DNA of 64,000 nt, taken from JBAZLV01 sp964586075 (GTDB taxonomy: Bacteria; Nitrospirota; UBA9217). Numbering within the stretch: position 1 is the first letter of the stretch; every line of letters starts with the position of its first letter. Below the pieces are notes generated by a model. It had not been told where the DNA came from. It did no database searches and was given only the letters and a program-made list of their open reading frames with translations. Shown here one piece after another: positions 1 through 8,252 of this stretch. Both the position numbers and the translations under genes were made by a program. Location of the stretch: positions 47,476-111,475 of the forward strand of contig CAZPGZ010000007.1 in NCBI GenBank assembly GCA_964586075.1. The letters run 5' to 3'.

Positions 1-1
1 A

Positions 2-493
2 GATCTGCCGGAAGCCAAAGCACAGGAACTTATTAATCTCATGGAGAAGGAAGAGGCAGAGGACGTGCAGGAACTTCTGGAACATGAAGAGGACACTGCG
101 GGTGGTCTTATGACCACTGAGTATCTCGCCTATCCTCCGGACATGACCGTGGAGGAAGCAATCAAAGAACTGCGGCTTGAAGCTCCGAACGTTGAAACCA
201 TTTACTATCTCTATGTTCTGGACGATGAAGAAAAAATTATAGGAGTATTGTCTCTTAAACACCTGATCCTTGCTTCACCGCATACGCTTCTGGGCGACAT
301 TATGATTACGCCTCCGAAAACACTTCCACTTGATGCGGCAAAAAAGGACGTAGCTGAGTTTATTTCCAAGTATAATCTTCTTGCTGCACCGGTTGTTGAT
401 GATGACATGATTATGAAAGGGATTGTGACCGTGGACGACGTTCTTGATTTTCTCCTGCCGCCGGCATCAAGAAAGAAGCGAAGAAAGTTATAA
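2..493 (+). CDS. MgtE-type N-domain/CBS protein, partial (5' end outside window)
   Basis: The reading frame enters from the left edge, so the N-terminus is missing; about 163 codons are visible. The visible part begins in the tail of an MgtE-type intracellular N domain. The junction motif EEDTAGGLMTTEY, typical of MgtE, leads into two tandem CBS domains, and the protein ends in a basic tail (KKRRKL). No membrane segment follows, so this is a free-standing copy of the cytosolic Mg2+-sensing half of an MgtE channel without the pore. In MgtE this part binds Mg2+ and, in the CBS pair, sometimes ATP, and gates the pore. The next gene, 63 bases downstream on the same strand, is an NRAMP-like metal transporter, so a regulatory or sensing role for that transporter is a reasonable inference. 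The domain assignment is firm; the partner is inferred. Confidence 0.85.
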   Translation, partial: DLPEAKAQELINLMEKEEAEDVQELLEHEEDTAGGLMTTEYLAYPPDMTVEEAIKELRLEAPNVETIYYLYVLDDEEKIIGVLSLKHLILASPHTLLGDIMITPPKTLPLDAAKKDVAEFISKYNLLAAPVVDDDMIMKGIVTVDDVLDFLLPPASRKKRRKL

Positions 494-556
494 CTCTTCG
501 GCGTCGGGGAGCCTGCCTCTGGCTGGTCAATCGACTTTTTTTATCTTGTTTTCCAC

Positions 557-1840
557 ATGCCTCAAGAATACTTGATAGATAGGAACTATGCAGTGGTGTT
601 TGCACGAATAAAAAGTTTTTTTTCGAATAACAAATTATTTACCATGCTCGCAATCATCGGGCCCGGTTTTATTGCTGGAAACGCCGGGAACGATGCAGGC
701 GGTATTGCAACCTATTCCATCGTGGGCGCCCGCGAAGGCTATGGCTTGTTATGGGCGTTGCTTCTTATTACTATTGCTCTGGCAGTAGTTCAGGAAATGT
801 CTTCCCGCATGGGTGTCGTGACGGGAAAGGGATTCGGCGATCTTGTGCGTGAACACTTCGGCGTCAAATTGACGCTAGCCGTCATGGCGCTTTTGATTGT
901 CGCCAATCTTACGGTCACTATTGCGGAATTCGCCGGGATTGCCGCGAGCATGGAGCTATTCGGGGTGCATAAGTATATTTCCGTGCCCATTTCTGCGTTT
1001 ATTGTCTGGTTTGTGGTGCTGAAGGGGAATTTTAAACAGGTGGAACGGTTCCTGATTCTGATTAGCTTCATTTATTTGACCTATGTTTTGTCTGGATTCA
1101 TGGCAAATCCGCCCTGGCAGGAAGTGGCAAGACAAATTGTTTTGCCGCACGTCAAGTTTGACAAAGATTATTTTCTGCTGTTCATTACCATGGTGGGGAC
1201 GACAATTACGCCGTATATGCAGTTCTACCTTCAATCAGCCGTTGTCGACAAGGGGGTCCGGATCGAAGACTACAAATTTGCCCGTCTTGATGCATATGCC
1301 GGTTCGATCATGACCGTATTTATTGCATTTTTTATTGTTCTTGCCACCGGAACCTTGCTGCATCCGGCAGGAGTGGTCGTTGATTCCGCTGAAGATGCCG
1401 CCCGCGCTCTAGAACCGCTTGCCGGCAATTTTGCATCCCAACTCTTTGCTGTCGGACTGCTGAACGCATCATTTCTGGCTGCGTTTGTCCTGCCGCTGGC
1501 TACGGCCTATGGTCTGTCCGAGGCGTTCGGATGGGAATCGGGCATTAACAAATCTTTCAAGGAAGCACCGCAGTTTCTCGGGTTCTATACCGCTTTTATT
1601 GTCATTGGTGCCGGAGTAATTATGATCCCCGATGTGCCGTTGATCAGGATCATGTTCTTGTCGCAGACAATAAACGGTATCCTTTTGCCCATTGTCCTTA
1701 TTATTATGCTGCAATTAATCAACAATCGGGAAATCATGGGAGAATATGTCAATTCAAAACGAATGAATGTAATCGCCTGGATAACTGTTGCAACCCTTAT
1801 TCTCCTGACGGTTATGCTCCTCATTGCAAGTTTCTTATAG
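557..1840 (+). CDS. NRAMP-like divalent metal transporter
   Basis: This is a 427-residue polytopic membrane protein of the NRAMP (SLC11) superfamily, which imports divalent metals by proton-coupled symport. It has about eleven hydrophobic segments. The first helix carries GPGF followed by NDAGG near residues 44-49. Aligned on GPG, the classical DPGN metal-binding motif reads DAGG here: the Asp is kept and the Asn is lost. In the sixth helix the usual MPH motif is replaced by ITPYM, so the metal-coordinating Met is a Thr. These changes mark a divergent subgroup whose substrate need not be Mn2+ or Fe2+. The ATG at 557 has no visible ribosome site; an in-frame GTG at 593 lies 8 bases after AGGA and may be the true start. 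It follows an MgtE-type sensor gene and is convergent with queC, with only 11 bases between. Confidence 0.85.
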   Translation: MPQEYLIDRNYAVVFARIKSFFSNNKLFTMLAIIGPGFIAGNAGNDAGGIATYSIVGAREGYGLLWALLLITIALAVVQEMSSRMGVVTGKGFGDLVREHFGVKLTLAVMALLIVANLTVTIAEFAGIAASMELFGVHKYISVPISAFIVWFVVLKGNFKQVERFLILISFIYLTYVLSGFMANPPWQEVARQIVLPHVKFDKDYFLLFITMVGTTITPYMQFYLQSAVVDKGVRIEDYKFARLDAYAGSIMTVFIAFFIVLATGTLLHPAGVVVDSAEDAARALEPLAGNFASQLFAVGLLNASFLAAFVLPLATAYGLSEAFGWESGINKSFKEAPQFLGFYTAFIVIGAGVIMIPDVPLIRIMFLSQTINGILLPIVLIIMLQLINNREIMGEYVNSKRMNVIAWITVATLILLTVMLLIASFL

Positions 1841-1851
1841 CTCTCATTACT

Positions 1852-2544
1852 CTATGATTCGTAGAGTATGGGATCCTTAACACCGGCTTCTTTGAACCCT
1901 TTTAAACGCAACACGCAGCTCTCGCATGTGCCGCATGCCTTTTCGCTGTTTTGGTAACAGCTCCAGGTAAGATGCAGCGGTGCGCCACGTGATGCGCCTG
2001 TCGTGACTATTTCCGATTTTTTCATGTGGATGAGAGGTGTAATAATGTCAATCTTGGTTTCCGGTTTGGTGCCGGTCTCGATGACTTTGGTGAATGCTTG
2101 ATAGAATATTTCCCGACAATCAGGATATCCCGAACTGTCTTCTTCAACAGCACCGATGAATATTGCATTGGCACCGATAACCTCCGCCCATGACACCGCA
2201 ATGGACAGGAGGTGTGCGTTTCGGAAGGGAACGTAGGTCACCGGGATTGCAGTTTTTTGATTTTGCAGCGCAGCATGCTGAATGGTTGCCTCCGGAACGG
2301 AAATATTTGTGTCAGTGAGCGCCGACCCGCCAATTACTTTTAAATGCTCAATGTTCACGATGAGCCGTTTTTCAGCCTTATAAAAATCCGCAATCTCGTT
2401 AAACGCGCGCAATTCGCGGGCCTCTGTTCTTTGACCGTAATTGATATGCAGAAAGGCTGTTCGGTATCGTTCATGCGCAATTGCCGCCGCAACGCAGCTG
2501 TCCATGCCGCCGCTGACCAAAATGATGGCAAGATCCTTTTTCAT
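1852..2544 (-). CDS. queC: 7-cyano-7-deazaguanine (preQ0) synthase
   Basis: QueC converts 7-carboxy-7-deazaguanine to preQ0 using ATP and ammonia, a step in the cytosolic queuosine pathway. The 230-residue length is normal. The N-terminal PP-loop SGGMDSC at about residues 12-18 binds ATP. Four cysteines near the C-terminus, in the order SC...CGTCESC, form the expected zinc site. No other queuosine gene is in the window, and the gene stands alone, divergent from the flavin reductase. I looked upstream for a preQ1 riboswitch and saw no convincing one. Confidence 0.96.
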   Translation of the reverse strand: MKKDLAIILVSGGMDSCVAAAIAHERYRTAFLHINYGQRTEARELRAFNEIADFYKAEKRLIVNIEHLKVIGGSALTDTNISVPEATIQHAALQNQKTAIPVTYVPFRNAHLLSIAVSWAEVIGANAIFIGAVEEDSSGYPDCREIFYQAFTKVIETGTKPETKIDIITPLIHMKKSEIVTTGASRGAPLHLTWSCYQNSEKACGTCESCVLRLKGFKEAGVKDPILYES

Positions 2545-2746
2545 GTTCCAAGTGTACCAGCCTAGAGATCAAAATTCCACTGCTTTTTCCTTGAGGCTGA
2601 AAATCATTAGACTTTTATGTTTATCTGGGATATTCTTTCTTTGCGGATTGAAGAGAGTGTTTCAGTTGCAATATGAGTCTCACATGCTTTCTAAAAAACT
2701 GTTTTTTGAGTTCACCAGAAATATAAGCGCAAGAAAGGACGTGATT

Positions 2747-3268
2747 ATGGAAGCAGCATTAAATCGAAAAGTTTTTGAAGATTTGAGCTATGGGTTGTAT
2801 ATCGTTTCTTCTTTTAATGCAGATCGTCTGAATGGGCAGATTATCAATGCCGCCATTCAGGTTACATCCGATCCGCCAAGAGTAGCAGTGATCATTAATA
2901 AAAAAAATCTGACTCATGAATATATTCTCACGAGCAAGGCATTTGCCATATCCGTACTGGAGGAAACAGCACCCCTTACTTTTTTCGGTCCTTTTGGTTT
3001 TCGATCCGGCAGGGACATTAATAAATTTGCCAAAGTTCAATTTAAAAAAGGAACTACCGGTTGCCCTCTGGTCATCGAACATACCCTTTCTGTTCTGGAG
3101 GCGAGGGTTATGGAACAAATTGATTTGGGGACACACACGATTTTTATCGGAGACACAGTGAGTTCTGAAGTCCTGAAGGACGGGAATCCACTTAGTTATC
3201 AATACTATCGTGAAATCTTGAAAGGGAAATCGTCCGCTAATAGCCCTACCTATATATCTGGAAACTAA
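2747..3268 (+). CDS. Flavin reductase-like domain protein
   Basis: This is a 173-residue protein of the FMN-binding split-barrel flavin reductase family. The pattern is a start such as YGLYIVSS, then a glycine/asparagine-rich turn (NGQIINAAIQVTSDPP), then the HEYI...FAISVL stretch typical of these domains. Such proteins bind FMN and pass electrons from NAD(P)H or a rubredoxin to a partner. The same domain forms the core of the high-molecular-weight rubredoxins and flavin reductases that serve flavodiiron proteins. The reading frame is open further upstream, but the ATG at 2747 is preceded by AAAGGA with 7-base spacing and is where family similarity begins. There is no C-terminal rubredoxin domain. 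Electron donor and acceptor are unknown. Confidence 0.85.
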   Translation: MEAALNRKVFEDLSYGLYIVSSFNADRLNGQIINAAIQVTSDPPRVAVIINKKNLTHEYILTSKAFAISVLEETAPLTFFGPFGFRSGRDINKFAKVQFKKGTTGCPLVIEHTLSVLEARVMEQIDLGTHTIFIGDTVSSEVLKDGNPLSYQYYREILKGKSSANSPTYISGN

Positions 3269-3372
3269 TAGTGTGTGTGGCAGGAGAGATGATTGCTCGG
3301 GAAACAAAGTGAACCGGCTTTTTGTTTTGTGCGACCATTGTCGAATGCCTGTTTGCAATCACTATGACACTG

Positions 3373-4044
3373 TTAAGAAGTCAATTCGGCAAGCCGCTCA
3401 GCATTTTTTATGATAAATTTCCCGTCGCTGTCGGTTACCAATCCATCTTTTTTCAATTTGCTGAATGTTCTGATTGAAGTTTCAACAGTCGTACCGACCA
3501 TATCCGCAATGTCCTGCTTGGTCAGCCGCATGTCGATCAACATTCCTTCGGTCGTTTTCACTCCAACCTTGTCTGACAATTTAAGAAGAAGGGACGCTAT
3601 CCGCGCTTCCACTTTTTCAAGAGCGATATTTTTCAAAGAATCATGAGAATTTTTCATCCGGTCGCCGAGCCGAAGCGTGATGGAATACATGAAGTTTGGA
3701 AACTGATCAATGAGACGGGCCAGATCTTGCCTGGATATTTTGATTACCTCGGTGTCTTCCATCGCAACTGCATTGGCGGGGTAGGGAATATTTCGTAAAA
3801 CAGCCACGCCGCCGAAGATATCCTGGGGAGAAATGATTTCGAGGATCAGTTCCTTGCCTTCATTCGAAAGCTTGGTGATTTTGACTTTTCCCTTCACCAC
3901 AATATAAAACCATTCCGGTATGTCTCCTTCCGAAAAAATGTCTTCTTTTTTCCTAAACTCCGTTGTACTGAGGTGAGGTTGAAGCCCTCTTAGCTCTTTA
4001 TCGGTCAGATTTTTAAAGAGGTCGATTTTTTTTAAATTTATCAT
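3373..4044 (-). CDS. Crp/Fnr family transcriptional regulator
   Basis: This is a 223-residue regulator. Residues 1-120 form a cyclic-nucleotide-binding beta-barrel (for example GDIPEWFYIVVKGKVKI). A dimerisation helix follows, and a C-terminal winged helix-turn-helix contains LTKQDIADMVGTTVETSIRTF as the recognition region. I see no N-terminal cysteine cluster like that of Fnr, so iron-sulfur O2 sensing is unlikely. The ligand cannot be told from sequence. It is the last gene of a minus-strand run, 32 bases after coaE. It could act on respiratory genes such as the nitrite reductase cluster here, but I did not find matching half-sites upstream of those genes. Confidence 0.93.
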   Translation of the reverse strand: MINLKKIDLFKNLTDKELRGLQPHLSTTEFRKKEDIFSEGDIPEWFYIVVKGKVKITKLSNEGKELILEIISPQDIFGGVAVLRNIPYPANAVAMEDTEVIKISRQDLARLIDQFPNFMYSITLRLGDRMKNSHDSLKNIALEKVEARIASLLLKLSDKVGVKTTEGMLIDMRLTKQDIADMVGTTVETSIRTFSKLKKDGLVTDSDGKFIIKNAERLAELTS

Positions 4045-4076
4045 TTGTTGTTTACCACAGGTTCTGCCTATATGGA

Positions 4077-4712
4077 TTATATGTCAGTAACTTTCTCATT
4101 TCGAATGTTGATTTCATCCTGCAGCAATTTGGTATAAATTTGAACCACCTGCTGTTCCGTAGAGTCTTGCGTCCCCGTATTGTCGATAACATAGTCTGCA
4201 TATGCTCGTTTTTGTGCAAGAGGCATTTGGCTGCGTATTCGGGCTATGGCATGCGAGCGGGTAAGTCCATCACGTAGGAGAATACGTGCTATCTGTTGCT
4301 CTTCCTCGGCATATACGACGACCGTTTTATCCATATTCCGGTAATAGCCAGTTTCAATAAGCAGGACGGCATCAAAGATGATTATCGCTGCGGGCTGGCG
4401 GTCGCGTATATGAGATACTTGGGCATGGAAGGAGTCAAAAACCTTTGGGTGCATACAACGATTAAGCCATGCCCTTTTTTCAGGATTGTTGAATACAATC
4501 TCTCCCAGTTTTCTGCGATCAATGCATTTATCGGGGAGAAGGATTGCGGTTCCAAAATAATCTACCACTTCTTGGTTTGCAAGTTGACCGGGTTCTAAAA
4601 GCTCGTGTACAATCCGGTCGGCATCAATAAGATGTGTGCCGAGTCTTTTAAATATCCTGGCAACGAAGCTTTTCCCGCTCGCAATGCCGCCGGTTAATCC
4701 TACTATAAGCAT
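4077..4712 (-). CDS. coaE: Dephospho-CoA kinase
   Basis: CoaE carries out the last step of coenzyme A synthesis, ATP-dependent phosphorylation of the ribose 3'-hydroxyl of dephospho-CoA. The 211-residue length is normal. The Walker A motif GLTGGIASGKS opens the protein. DADRIVHE (the LIDAD region) and the later YVIDNTGT motif near residue 180 are all family hallmarks. It sits between an M50-like protease and a Crp/Fnr gene in a same-strand run. Confidence 0.96.
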   Translation of the reverse strand: MLIVGLTGGIASGKSFVARIFKRLGTHLIDADRIVHELLEPGQLANQEVVDYFGTAILLPDKCIDRRKLGEIVFNNPEKRAWLNRCMHPKVFDSFHAQVSHIRDRQPAAIIIFDAVLLIETGYYRNMDKTVVVYAEEEQQIARILLRDGLTRSHAIARIRSQMPLAQKRAYADYVIDNTGTQDSTEQQVVQIYTKLLQDEINIRNEKVTDI

Positions 4713-4781
4713 CGGTTTTCTCTTTCCATGTGCCCGGGCATTAAAAGGGACATTTTCCGGATGAATATAAGTTCGGCTTAT

Positions 4782-5462
4782 TTATGCCGTCCGTATTAAG
4801 GCGACTGCGGCATTGAATACCCAATAGAGCATCCGAAGGCTTTTTATTATACCATCGGTAAGAAAAACGAGGTAGTCCATTTTTTCAGCAAGATAAACAT
4901 ATACAAGGAGCGCGAAGAAAAAAATATTGAACAAATAAATAAGCGGGTAGGAGAAAAAAACACCGTATTCATGAATATCTGTTTGGTCAGTTTGGAGAAA
5001 GATAAAGGTTAGCACGAGGTGAAAAGCGAACGTGGAGCCGGATAAAAATACCAGCACAGCGATTACTGTGTCCTGAAGATTCGCGTTGCGTGCGAACCAG
5101 TACAGGATGAGCGCAAGAAAGGTATAAAGCGGAAAAAAGTAGGGAGCGAGTGTGATAATAAAATTCGATTTCGTTATAGTAACGCGTCCACCTCTGTTGC
5201 TTGCATGGATAGATTTGACGGATCCGCCGAAAAGTACGGCAAAGAATGCATGGGTAAGCTCATGCCCCACAACATACGTGAGAATTGGCTTTTTAAAAAG
5301 GATATGAACAACCAGATATGCAAGGCAACCAGCTGCAAAATAATACGGAGTGTTCAATTTATATTGAACAGTTAGAAGAGTGGAACCAAACTGCCAGGTA
5401 AATCCGATACAAAATGGAACAAGTGCAATGCCAAGAACAATTTTGAGTATTTTTTTTGTCAT
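4782..5462 (-). CDS. M50-like integral membrane metalloprotease
   Basis: This is a 226-residue membrane protein with about six hydrophobic segments. A zinc-protease motif, HELTH, lies at residues 67-71 within a membrane-associated helix (VVGHELTHAFFAVLFGG), as in site-2-protease-like families. A later segment, ITLAPYFFPLY, resembles the third-ligand region, where an Asn/Asp-Pro motif would be expected; here it is not clearly conserved. There is no PDZ domain. Substrate and role are unknown. It lies in the run that includes lptF and lptG, so a role in envelope maintenance is possible but not shown. Confidence 0.7.
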   Translation of the reverse strand: MTKKILKIVLGIALVPFCIGFTWQFGSTLLTVQYKLNTPYYFAAGCLAYLVVHILFKKPILTYVVGHELTHAFFAVLFGGSVKSIHASNRGGRVTITKSNFIITLAPYFFPLYTFLALILYWFARNANLQDTVIAVLVFLSGSTFAFHLVLTFIFLQTDQTDIHEYGVFFSYPLIYLFNIFFFALLVYVYLAEKMDYLVFLTDGIIKSLRMLYWVFNAAVALIRTA

Positions 5463-5534
5463 CGTTTACGGTGTGAAAATATGAGTATGAATATTTCGAA
5501 ACCTTAGGCCGGCAATTTTGGTTTCAGTGTCTTT

Positions 5535-5924
5535 TTACAGTAGATTTTCGAGAAGAAATCTGACCAGGAGATCGGTGTCGGACAGCTTGTCGAGAAGCTC
5601 TTTTTTCTCACCTAAAAATCCTGGTTCGACGATATACGCTGTATCCTTATAGATGATTGAGTCCATATAAATTTCAGCGTGGATGGCCCTGAGGTCCTTT
5701 TCCAGTCGGATTTGACCGACAAAGTTATTGGAATCGGCGCTGTCGTCCGCTGTCTTCAGAAAACGAAACGCCGGTTCCAATTCAAAGGTAGGATTGTCCT
5801 TGGATATAATGGTTATTTCATTGCCGATCAGTTTTATTTTCCCCTCACTGATCAAAGCATCAAGAATATTTTGGGAAAAGAATAATTTATGCATATCAAA
5901 AAAACCTGAGGGCAGCATCTGCAT
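5535..5924 (-). CDS. Conserved-looking hypothetical protein after lptG
   Basis: This is a 129-residue soluble protein with no signal peptide or membrane segment that I cannot assign to a family. Its start ATG lies just 3 bases after the lptG stop codon, so it is almost certainly cotranscribed and translationally coupled. A second possible start (MHKLFF) is ten residues in. The sequence is acidic, mixed alpha/beta in character, with a distinctive core AEIYMDSIIYKDTAYIVEPG near residues 82-101. Nothing indicates catalysis. Confidence 0.7.
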   Translation of the reverse strand: MQMLPSGFFDMHKLFFSQNILDALISEGKIKLIGNEITIISKDNPTFELEPAFRFLKTADDSADSNNFVGQIRLEKDLRAIHAEIYMDSIIYKDTAYIVEPGFLGEKKELLDKLSDTDLLVRFLLENLL

Positions 5925-5927
5925 CTG

Positions 5928-7013
5928 CTAAACAGTTCTTTGCATTTTTATGAGAACAAAAGCTGAGGTTATTGCAAAAAATAGATTTGCAAGCCATGCA
6001 GCAAGAATCGGCGGCAAGTGTCCTGAATTGCCGAGCGATTGGCCAATGCCCATCAGCGTCAGGTACGCAAAGGCAATAAGAACGGCAAAAGCGATTCCTT
6101 TTGCCGTACCGCCGGATCTGACCTTATGAAATGAGAATGGAATTGAAATCAGGATGACCAGTAGGCTTGCAAACGGAAACGCAAGCTTGCTGTGCAGCTC
6201 AACCTCGTATTTGGCAGCGTCGTATCCGCTTGATTTCAATCGTTTTACATAGTCCCACATTTCACCGAAGCTCATTTCTTCGGAATCTTTTACGATCATT
6301 CCCAGATCGTCAGGATTGTCCACAATATTGAAAATTTCATTGTCGGAATTCCTGGTGCGGACAGTATCGTCTGTAATGGTGGTTGTACGGCTTTTTTTCA
6401 GTCGCCAAACTCCCTGATCCCAGAGAAGACTTTCCGCGGTTATCCGCTCATGAATGGAAAAGTCAGGGTTCAGCTTGTAAATGTTTAGACCGCGCATTTC
6501 CGTGCGGTTTGGAGATATCAGGTCGATGTTCGCGATGCTGTTGTTCGGACCTCTGAGCCAGAGTTTTGATTGCTGGAACATGACCTGTTGCTGCTTTTTT
6601 TCAATTTCAACGGAGCGTATATACGTGGCCCGCGAGGTGCAAACTGGCATGATAAATTCGTTATTAATAAAACCAAAAATTGATACTAAGAGACCTCCGG
6701 CGAGGAGTGGGGATACAATTTTGAACAAACTCACTCCACCCGCCCGCATGGCAATGATTTCGCTGTGGCCCGAAAGATTGCCGAGGGAAAGAAGGGCTCC
6801 GATGAGTGTAGCCATGGGAAGCGACATGGAAATCATGACCGGCATGCTGTAAAGAAAATAGCGTGCTACCTGCAGAAGTGTCGCGTGGTGTTTGATAAGC
6901 CTGTCTGCCTTCTGGAGGAATTCGACGCAAAGATATACTACAAGAATGCAAAGCAGCACACCCGCAACCAGTGAAATAAATTCCTTAAAAATATATTTGC
7001 TGATCAACGTCAT
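5928..7013 (-). CDS. lptG: LPS export permease (second YjgP/YjgQ gene)
   Basis: This is a 361-residue YjgP/YjgQ-family permease. With LptF and the LptB ATPase it extracts lipopolysaccharide from the inner membrane and passes it to the LptC/LptA bridge. It has six transmembrane helices in two groups of three around a periplasmic beta-jellyroll domain (about residues 130-260). The first-helix pattern LISKYIFKEF and the TLIGALLSLGNLSGHSEI coupling segment are typical. It follows lptF by 43 bases, in the same order as other lptFG pairs. The LptG label rests on position. No lptB, lptC or lptA is in the window. Confidence 0.9.
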   Translation of the reverse strand: MTLISKYIFKEFISLVAGVLLCILVVYLCVEFLQKADRLIKHHATLLQVARYFLYSMPVMISMSLPMATLIGALLSLGNLSGHSEIIAMRAGGVSLFKIVSPLLAGGLLVSIFGFINNEFIMPVCTSRATYIRSVEIEKKQQQVMFQQSKLWLRGPNNSIANIDLISPNRTEMRGLNIYKLNPDFSIHERITAESLLWDQGVWRLKKSRTTTITDDTVRTRNSDNEIFNIVDNPDDLGMIVKDSEEMSFGEMWDYVKRLKSSGYDAAKYEVELHSKLAFPFASLLVILISIPFSFHKVRSGGTAKGIAFAVLIAFAYLTLMGIGQSLGNSGHLPPILAAWLANLFFAITSAFVLIKMQRTV

Positions 7014-7056
7014 ACCGATATCTACTCCTGAACATTATGCATTATGTCTTATCTGG

Positions 7057-8250
7057 TTATCCCAGCAGTGACCTGTTGGTTTTTACAATCCGTTTTCGTA
7101 TATCAAAGTACCATATCGCCAAGGTGTTCATAATCATAAAATTGATATCTTGCCCTTTTTTAAGAACGAAGAGAGCAGCAACAAGCACCATAAGGACATT
7201 TGGTATTAAAAAGGCCAGATAGGGGCGGACAGTGTTTGTTTCTGCGAGGTTGGTCGCCGAACCGAGGATGATGTAATAAACGAGGAAAACCAGCAAAGCG
7301 ATAGCGACGCCGGCGGATTTTCCGGAGCGGCTCTTCCGTATCCCCAGCGGAGCGCCGATCAATCCGAGAATGATGCAGGCGAAAGGAATTGTTACACGCT
7401 TGTACAATTCAGTTTCAGCCGGGTACGTTAGTTTGTTTTCTTTTTTCAGTCTGCCGATTTCATGGATAAGTTCCAGCGTTCCGAAATCGCGATAATTTCT
7501 TTGTGGGGCGCCTTTTTGTAAAAGTGCACTGCTGATATCGAGGTAGAGGTTGCCTTTGTCGAAATTCATGAATGTATAGGTTCGGTCGTCTTTCGGCTGC
7601 ATGTGAATTGAGCCTTCTTGCATGGCCAGCGTGACATTGAGCGATTGCGGATCTGCAATGAGTTTTCCGTGGCGAGCCACGACAGCAAAAGGCTCCTTGG
7701 AGGAGCGCTCATCAGAGATGAAAATCCCTTCAAGTCTGTCTTGTGATTGCATTTTGTCTACATAGATGACCACGCCGTCAAAGGTGTTGTTGAATACGCC
7801 GGGTTCTATGCCTACCATCGCCCGGGATTTGACCATGTTGAACAGGTGTGCCTTGAGGGCGGCGTCAGCGCCGGGCACCAGAGCAAGTGAGGTAATCATT
7901 GTCACGGTAAAGCAGATCAGTGCAAAAAAGAAAACGGGACGGATCATGCTGTACAGGCTGACGCAGGATGCTTTCATCGCTGTTATTTCCGAGTCAGAAC
8001 TCAGCCGGGCAAACGCGGTGAGCGAGGCAATGACGAGTGACATCGGGATGGTAATGACCAAAAAACCGGGGATAACGTATGCAAATACCTGAAGAATGGA
8101 CAGTAAAGATGCTCCTTTGGAGATAACGAGATCAGCTAGTCTGAAAATTTTATTGAGGAAAAGAACAAGCAGAAGCACCGTCATGCTGAGAAAGAACGGT
8201 GGCAGCATTTCCTTGAAAATATAGCGGTCCAGTATTTTAATCGATGTCAT
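7057..8250 (-). CDS. lptF: LPS export permease (first YjgP/YjgQ gene)
   Basis: This is a 397-residue inner-membrane permease of the same family as its neighbour, and partner in the LptB2FG lipopolysaccharide extractor. It begins ILDRYIFKEMLPPF. The cytoplasmic coupling segment is ASLTAFARLSSDSEITAMK, and the C-terminal half ends with three more helices (IPFACIILGLIGAPLGIR...). The start codon comes two bases after the stop of the 606-residue upstream gene, so the two are coupled. The protein is slightly longer than lptG, as is usual for LptF. Confidence 0.9.
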   Translation of the reverse strand: MTSIKILDRYIFKEMLPPFFLSMTVLLLVLFLNKIFRLADLVISKGASLLSILQVFAYVIPGFLVITIPMSLVIASLTAFARLSSDSEITAMKASCVSLYSMIRPVFFFALICFTVTMITSLALVPGADAALKAHLFNMVKSRAMVGIEPGVFNNTFDGVVIYVDKMQSQDRLEGIFISDERSSKEPFAVVARHGKLIADPQSLNVTLAMQEGSIHMQPKDDRTYTFMNFDKGNLYLDISSALLQKGAPQRNYRDFGTLELIHEIGRLKKENKLTYPAETELYKRVTIPFACIILGLIGAPLGIRKSRSGKSAGVAIALLVFLVYYIILGSATNLAETNTVRPYLAFLIPNVLMVLVAALFVLKKGQDINFMIMNTLAIWYFDIRKRIVKTNRSLLG

Positions 8251-8252
8251 GG

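Noticed and set aside
2545..2746. preQ1 riboswitch upstream of queC
   Set aside because: No loop or pseudoknot consensus was found in the leader.
2759..3358. 199-codon minus-strand frame over the flavin reductase
   Set aside because: The plus-strand gene has a family match and ribosome site; this frame has neither.
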